8,252 nucleotides of DNA from Nocardioides sp. Lineage in GTDB: Bacteria > Actinomycetota > Actinomycetes > Propionibacteriales > Nocardioidaceae. Location: the NCBI GenBank assembly GCA_003519585.1, contig DOWL01000238.1, forward strand, positions 21,279-29,530. The letters run 5' to 3'. This document shows positions 5,434 to 8,252 of this stretch, in pieces. Both the position numbers and the translations under genes were made by a program. The notes under the pieces were generated by a model that saw only the letters and a list, made by a program, of their open reading frames with translations, did not search any database and was not told the origin of the DNA. Positions within the stretch are counted from its first letter, which is position 1. Each line of letters starts with the position of its first letter.

Positions 5434-6729
5434 CCCATCGTCGCGCTGGTACACGTCGGGGATCCCGTCGTGGTCGATGTCAGCGGTCTCGAGCTCGTGG
5501 ATGCGGCGATACGCGCGGTTGCGGATCCGGAGCACGACGGTCGCGAGCAGGGCCGCGACCAACGAGCCGCACAGCACCGCGACCTGGGCATGCTCGTACG
5601 ACGTGGTCCCCTCGCCGTACGCGAGCTCGGCGATCAGCAGCGACACCGTGAACCCGATCCCGCCGAGCAGCGCCATGCCGATCACGTCGACCCAGGCCAA
5701 CTCGTCGTCCAGGTCGGCACGGGTGAACCGAGCGAGCAGCCAGGTCGAACCGCCGATCCCGACGACCTTGCCGACCACCAGGCCGGTGATGATGCCGAGC
5801 GCGACGGGGTCGGTCAGCGCCGACTCGAGTCCGCTCCAGCCGCCCACGGTCACCCCGGCCGCGAAGAACGCGAAGACCGGCACCGCGATCCCGGCCGAGA
5901 TCGGCCGGACGGAGTGCTCGAGCTGCTCGGCCAGCCCGGGGCCTGGACCGGGCGCGCGGCGTACGACGGGCACGGTGAAGCCGAGCAGCACGCCGGCCAC
6001 CGTCGCGTGCACGCCCGAGGCATGCACCAGGCCCCAGGTCAGCGCGGCCAGCGGCAGCAGGAGCCAGACGGTGTGGATCCGGCGCTGGACGAGAACGGCG
6101 AAGGCGACCAGCGGCACCAGCGCCAGGAGCAGGTAGGACAGGTGCAGCTCCTCGGTGTAGAACAGCGCGATCACCGTGATCGCCAGCAGGTCGTCCACCA
6201 CCGCCAGGGTCAGCAGGAAGGTGCGCAGCCCGGTCGGCAGGTGGGTGCTGATCACCGCGAGGACGGCCACGGCGAAGGCGATGTCGGTGGCGGTGGGGAT
6301 CGCCCAACCCTGCAGTCGGGCGGCGCTGCCGGCGTTCCAGGCCACGAACAGCGCCGCGGGGACCAGCATCCCGCCCACCGCGGCAGCGACGGGGAGCGCA
6401 GCGCGGCGTGGATCGCGGAGGTCGCCCGCGACGAACTCGCGCTTGAGCTCGAGCCCGGCGACGAAGAAGAAGATCGCGAGCAGCCCGTCCGCCGCCCATT
6501 CGCCGAGGCTGAGGTGGAGGTGCAGGTCGGCGGGGCCGATCTCCCAGTCGCGGAGCGCGTCGTACGCCGACGACCAGGGCGAGTTGGCCCACACCAGCGC
6601 GATCGCGGCCCCCGCGATGAGCAACAGCCCACCGACCGTCTCGGCGCGCAGCACCTCGGCGACGCGGGATGCCTCCGGGAGGGTGCCGCGGTCGAAGAGG
6701 CGGCTACGGCGGGACTGCGGCTGGCTCAT
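5431..6729 (-). CDS. nhaA: Na+/H+ antiporter NhaA
   Basis: A 432-residue integral membrane protein, longer than E. coli NhaA (388 aa) because of N- and C-terminal tails. Hydrophobic segments run throughout from about residue 31 to 401. The ion-binding aspartate pair is D179-D180 in [10 protein letters not shown]. The unwound-helix motif is PTATDIAFA (145-153, T148-D149). The helix X lysine equivalent to E. coli K300 is K321 ([10 protein letters not shown]), and the [20 protein letters not shown] segment (351-370) is typical of the family. It exports Na+ or Li+ in exchange for protons. The cytoplasmic tail ends with D417-x-D419-x-D421-G-x-x-D425, resembling a calcium-binding loop. The ATG at 6729 has GGAG six bases upstream. 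It is divergent from the DUF1232 gene and followed closely by the DUF1469 gene. Confidence 0.95.
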   Translation of the reverse strand: MSQPQSRRSRLFDRGTLPEASRVAEVLRAETVGGLLLIAGAAIALVWANSPWSSAYDALRDWEIGPADLHLHLSLGEWAADGLLAIFFFVAGLELKREFVAGDLRDPRRAALPVAAAVGGMLVPAALFVAWNAGSAARLQGWAIPTATDIAFAVAVLAVISTHLPTGLRTFLLTLAVVDDLLAITVIALFYTEELHLSYLLLALVPLVAFAVLVQRRIHTVWLLLPLAALTWGLVHASGVHATVAGVLLGFTVPVVRRAPGPGPGLAEQLEHSVRPISAGIAVPVFAFFAAGVTVGGWSGLESALTDPVALGIITGLVVGKVVGIGGSTWLLARFTRADLDDELAWVDVIGMALLGGIGFTVSLLIAELAYGEGTTSYEHAQVAVLCGSLVAALLATVVLRIRNRAYRRIHELETADIDHDGIPDVYQRDDG

Positions 6730-6742
6730 GGGCGGCTCCGGG

Positions 6743-6764
6743 GGTCGGCGACATCATGCCGACC
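6743..6764 (-). promoter_or_regulatory. Inverted repeat just upstream of the nhaA ribosome-binding site
   Basis: Seven-base arms GGTCGGC (6743-6749) and GCCGACC (6758-6764) are separated by eight bases. If transcribed in the nhaA leader this would form a hairpin ending four bases before the GGAG ribosome-binding site, where a structure or bound protein could affect translation. In GC-rich DNA such arms occur by chance fairly often, so this is tentative. The rest of the 89-base nhaA/DUF1232 gap shows only a possible minus-strand -10 (TAGCCT, 6794-6789) without a matching -35. Confidence 0.25.
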
Positions 6765-6818
6765 AGACTTCCCGGCGCACCACGGCCGAGGCTACCGGCT
6801 CACGGGCACACTGGGCGC

Positions 6819-7118
6819 GTGGACGATGTCCTGAAAGCGATCCTGGTCGTGCTGGGCGCGCTCGTCCTGGTCGGTCTGCTGGTGGTTGGGTTCCTGATGT
6901 GGCGGTTCAAGATCCCGCCCCGCGGGCTGGTGGCGATGTTGGGCGCGCTGTTCTACCTCGCGCTGCCCGTCGACGTCCTACCCGAGGCGTTTCTGGGCCC
7001 CATCGGCCTGGTCGACGACACCGGCCTCCTCGCGGTCGTCGGCCTCTGGATCTACAAGCTCGTCAAGGCCCGCCAGAAGCTGGTCGACGGTGGAGTGATC
7101 AAGTCTCCGCCTCGGTGA
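6819..7118 (+). CDS. Small DUF1232 (YkvA-like) membrane protein
   Basis: A 99-residue protein with an N-terminal membrane segment (about 6-28) and a DUF1232 domain (about 33-82). The recognisable core is ALFYLALPVDVLPEAFLGPIG, then LVDDTGLLAVV with the conserved Asp-Asp (D66-D67). The family has no established biochemical role. The frame stays open upstream to an ATG at 6669, but that would add 50 Arg/Gly/Pro-rich residues reading over the nhaA start, so I prefer the GTG at 6819, directly before the hydrophobic segment. There is no strong ribosome-binding site. CACACT, a degenerate -10, ends six bases before the GTG, so this gene may also be leaderless. The TGA at 7116-7118 overlaps the first base pairs of the palindrome that follows. 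Confidence 0.8.
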   Translation: MDDVLKAILVVLGALVLVGLLVVGFLMWRFKIPPRGLVAMLGALFYLALPVDVLPEAFLGPIGLVDDTGLLAVVGLWIYKLVKARQKLVDGGVIKSPPR

Positions 7119-7151
7119 CCCGTCGTTACTCGTGATGCGTAACGACGGGTC
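7117..7151. repeat. Palindrome copy 1 (degenerate centre), possible bidirectional terminator
   Basis: Perfect 13-base arms GACCCGTCGTTAC (7117-7129) and GTAACGACGGGTC (7139-7151) flank a nine-base centre. As RNA it would make a strong hairpin from either strand. It is 33 of 35 bases identical to the core of the second palindrome 52 bases downstream, the two differences both lying in the right half of the centre. It sits between convergent genes and begins inside the DUF1232 stop codon, so termination in both directions is the simplest role. There is no T-tract. Confidence 0.8.
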
Positions 7152-7167
7152 GGCACGAAATTTGCGG

Positions 7168-7204
7168 TGACCCGTCGTTACTCGTGACGAGTAACGACGG
7201 GTCA
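7168..7204. repeat. Palindrome copy 2, perfect 18-base arms around a single central base
   Basis: The left arm TGACCCGTCGTTACTCGT (7168-7185) and right arm ACGAGTAACGACGGGTCA (7187-7204) are exact reverse complements around G7186. As RNA it gives a 17-pair stem with a three-base loop from either strand. It ends seven bases beyond the acs stop, where it can act as the acs terminator and also stop DUF1232 transcripts. There is no T-tract, so U-tail termination is not shown. The 17 bases between the copies (7152-7168) contain AAATTT, unusually AT-rich for this window. The duplicated, exact symmetry also fits a dispersed intergenic palindromic element or a protein-binding site. Confidence 0.85.
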
Positions 7205-7211
7205 GCGTCGG

Positions 7212-8252
<1,041 letters not shown>

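Noticed and set aside
6669..6818. Longer N-terminus for the DUF1232 protein starting at ATG 6669
   Set aside because: The extra 50 residues are Gly/Arg/Pro-rich and overlap the nhaA start on the other strand; the GTG at 6819 gives the usual small membrane protein.
5470..6834. 454-codon open frame on the + strand antisense to nhaA
   Set aside because: The translation is repetitive and Gln/Gly/Arg/Asp-rich with no membrane segments or motifs, while the opposite strand encodes a complete NhaA with all key residues.
7117..7204. Minimal CRISPR array or phage attachment site
   Set aside because: There are only two units, each a self-palindrome, with a single 17-base spacer, no cas genes, no integrase and no tRNA nearby.

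Overview
The window is GC-rich with strong G/C third-position bias, many GTG starts and overlapping GTGA/ATGA gene junctions. That points to a high-GC actinobacterium. A Nocardioides-like member of the Nocardioidaceae/Propionibacteriales is my best guess, from protein flavour only and not a computed placement. The gene order closely follows, from memory, the conserved actinobacterial locus that in Mycobacterium tuberculosis runs from acs (Rv3667) to the metallo-hydrolase Rv3677c. It is essentially core chromosome, with no insertion sequence, prophage, tRNA, rRNA or CRISPR array.

Layout, left to right. Bases 2-55 are probably the last codons of an upstream gene whose TGA overlaps the GTG of a metallo-beta-lactamase-fold hydrolase (52-855, +). 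That gene converges on crp (885-1562, -), a cAMP receptor protein family regulator. A 163-base divergent promoter region (1563-1725) separates crp from a four-gene + strand operon: nth (endonuclease III, 1726-2451), a TlpA-like thiol-disulfide lipoprotein (2448-3071), a NUDIX CoA pyrophosphatase-like gene (3085-3795) and a MarP-like membrane serine protease (3792-4979). Two minus-strand genes follow, transcribed nhaA (6729-5431) then a small holin-3_6/DUF1469 membrane protein (5421-4984). A DUF1232 membrane protein (6819-7118, +) is divergent from nhaA and converges on acs (acetyl-CoA synthetase, - strand, cut by the right edge of the window).

How the genes may work together. Crp is the only regulator visible; a plausible Crp box lies in its own promoter region. 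The operon combines DNA base-excision repair, extracytoplasmic thiol chemistry, nucleotide/CoA-ester sanitation and a periplasmic protease. In mycobacteria MarP is needed for acid resistance, and here the next transcription unit encodes a Na+/H+ antiporter, so a pH/envelope-stress theme is reasonable but inferred.

The most unusual non-coding structure is a pair of nearly identical large palindromes (7117-7151 and 7168-7204), 52 bases apart, filling the gap between the convergent DUF1232 gene and acs. Other points worth a look are a 17-base tandem duplication that appears to have split a stop/start overlap (3057-3090), a calcium-loop-like tail on NhaA, and promoter-like hexamers placed exactly for leaderless transcription of nth and of the DUF1469 gene. 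I did not find a convincing wholly new multigene system.
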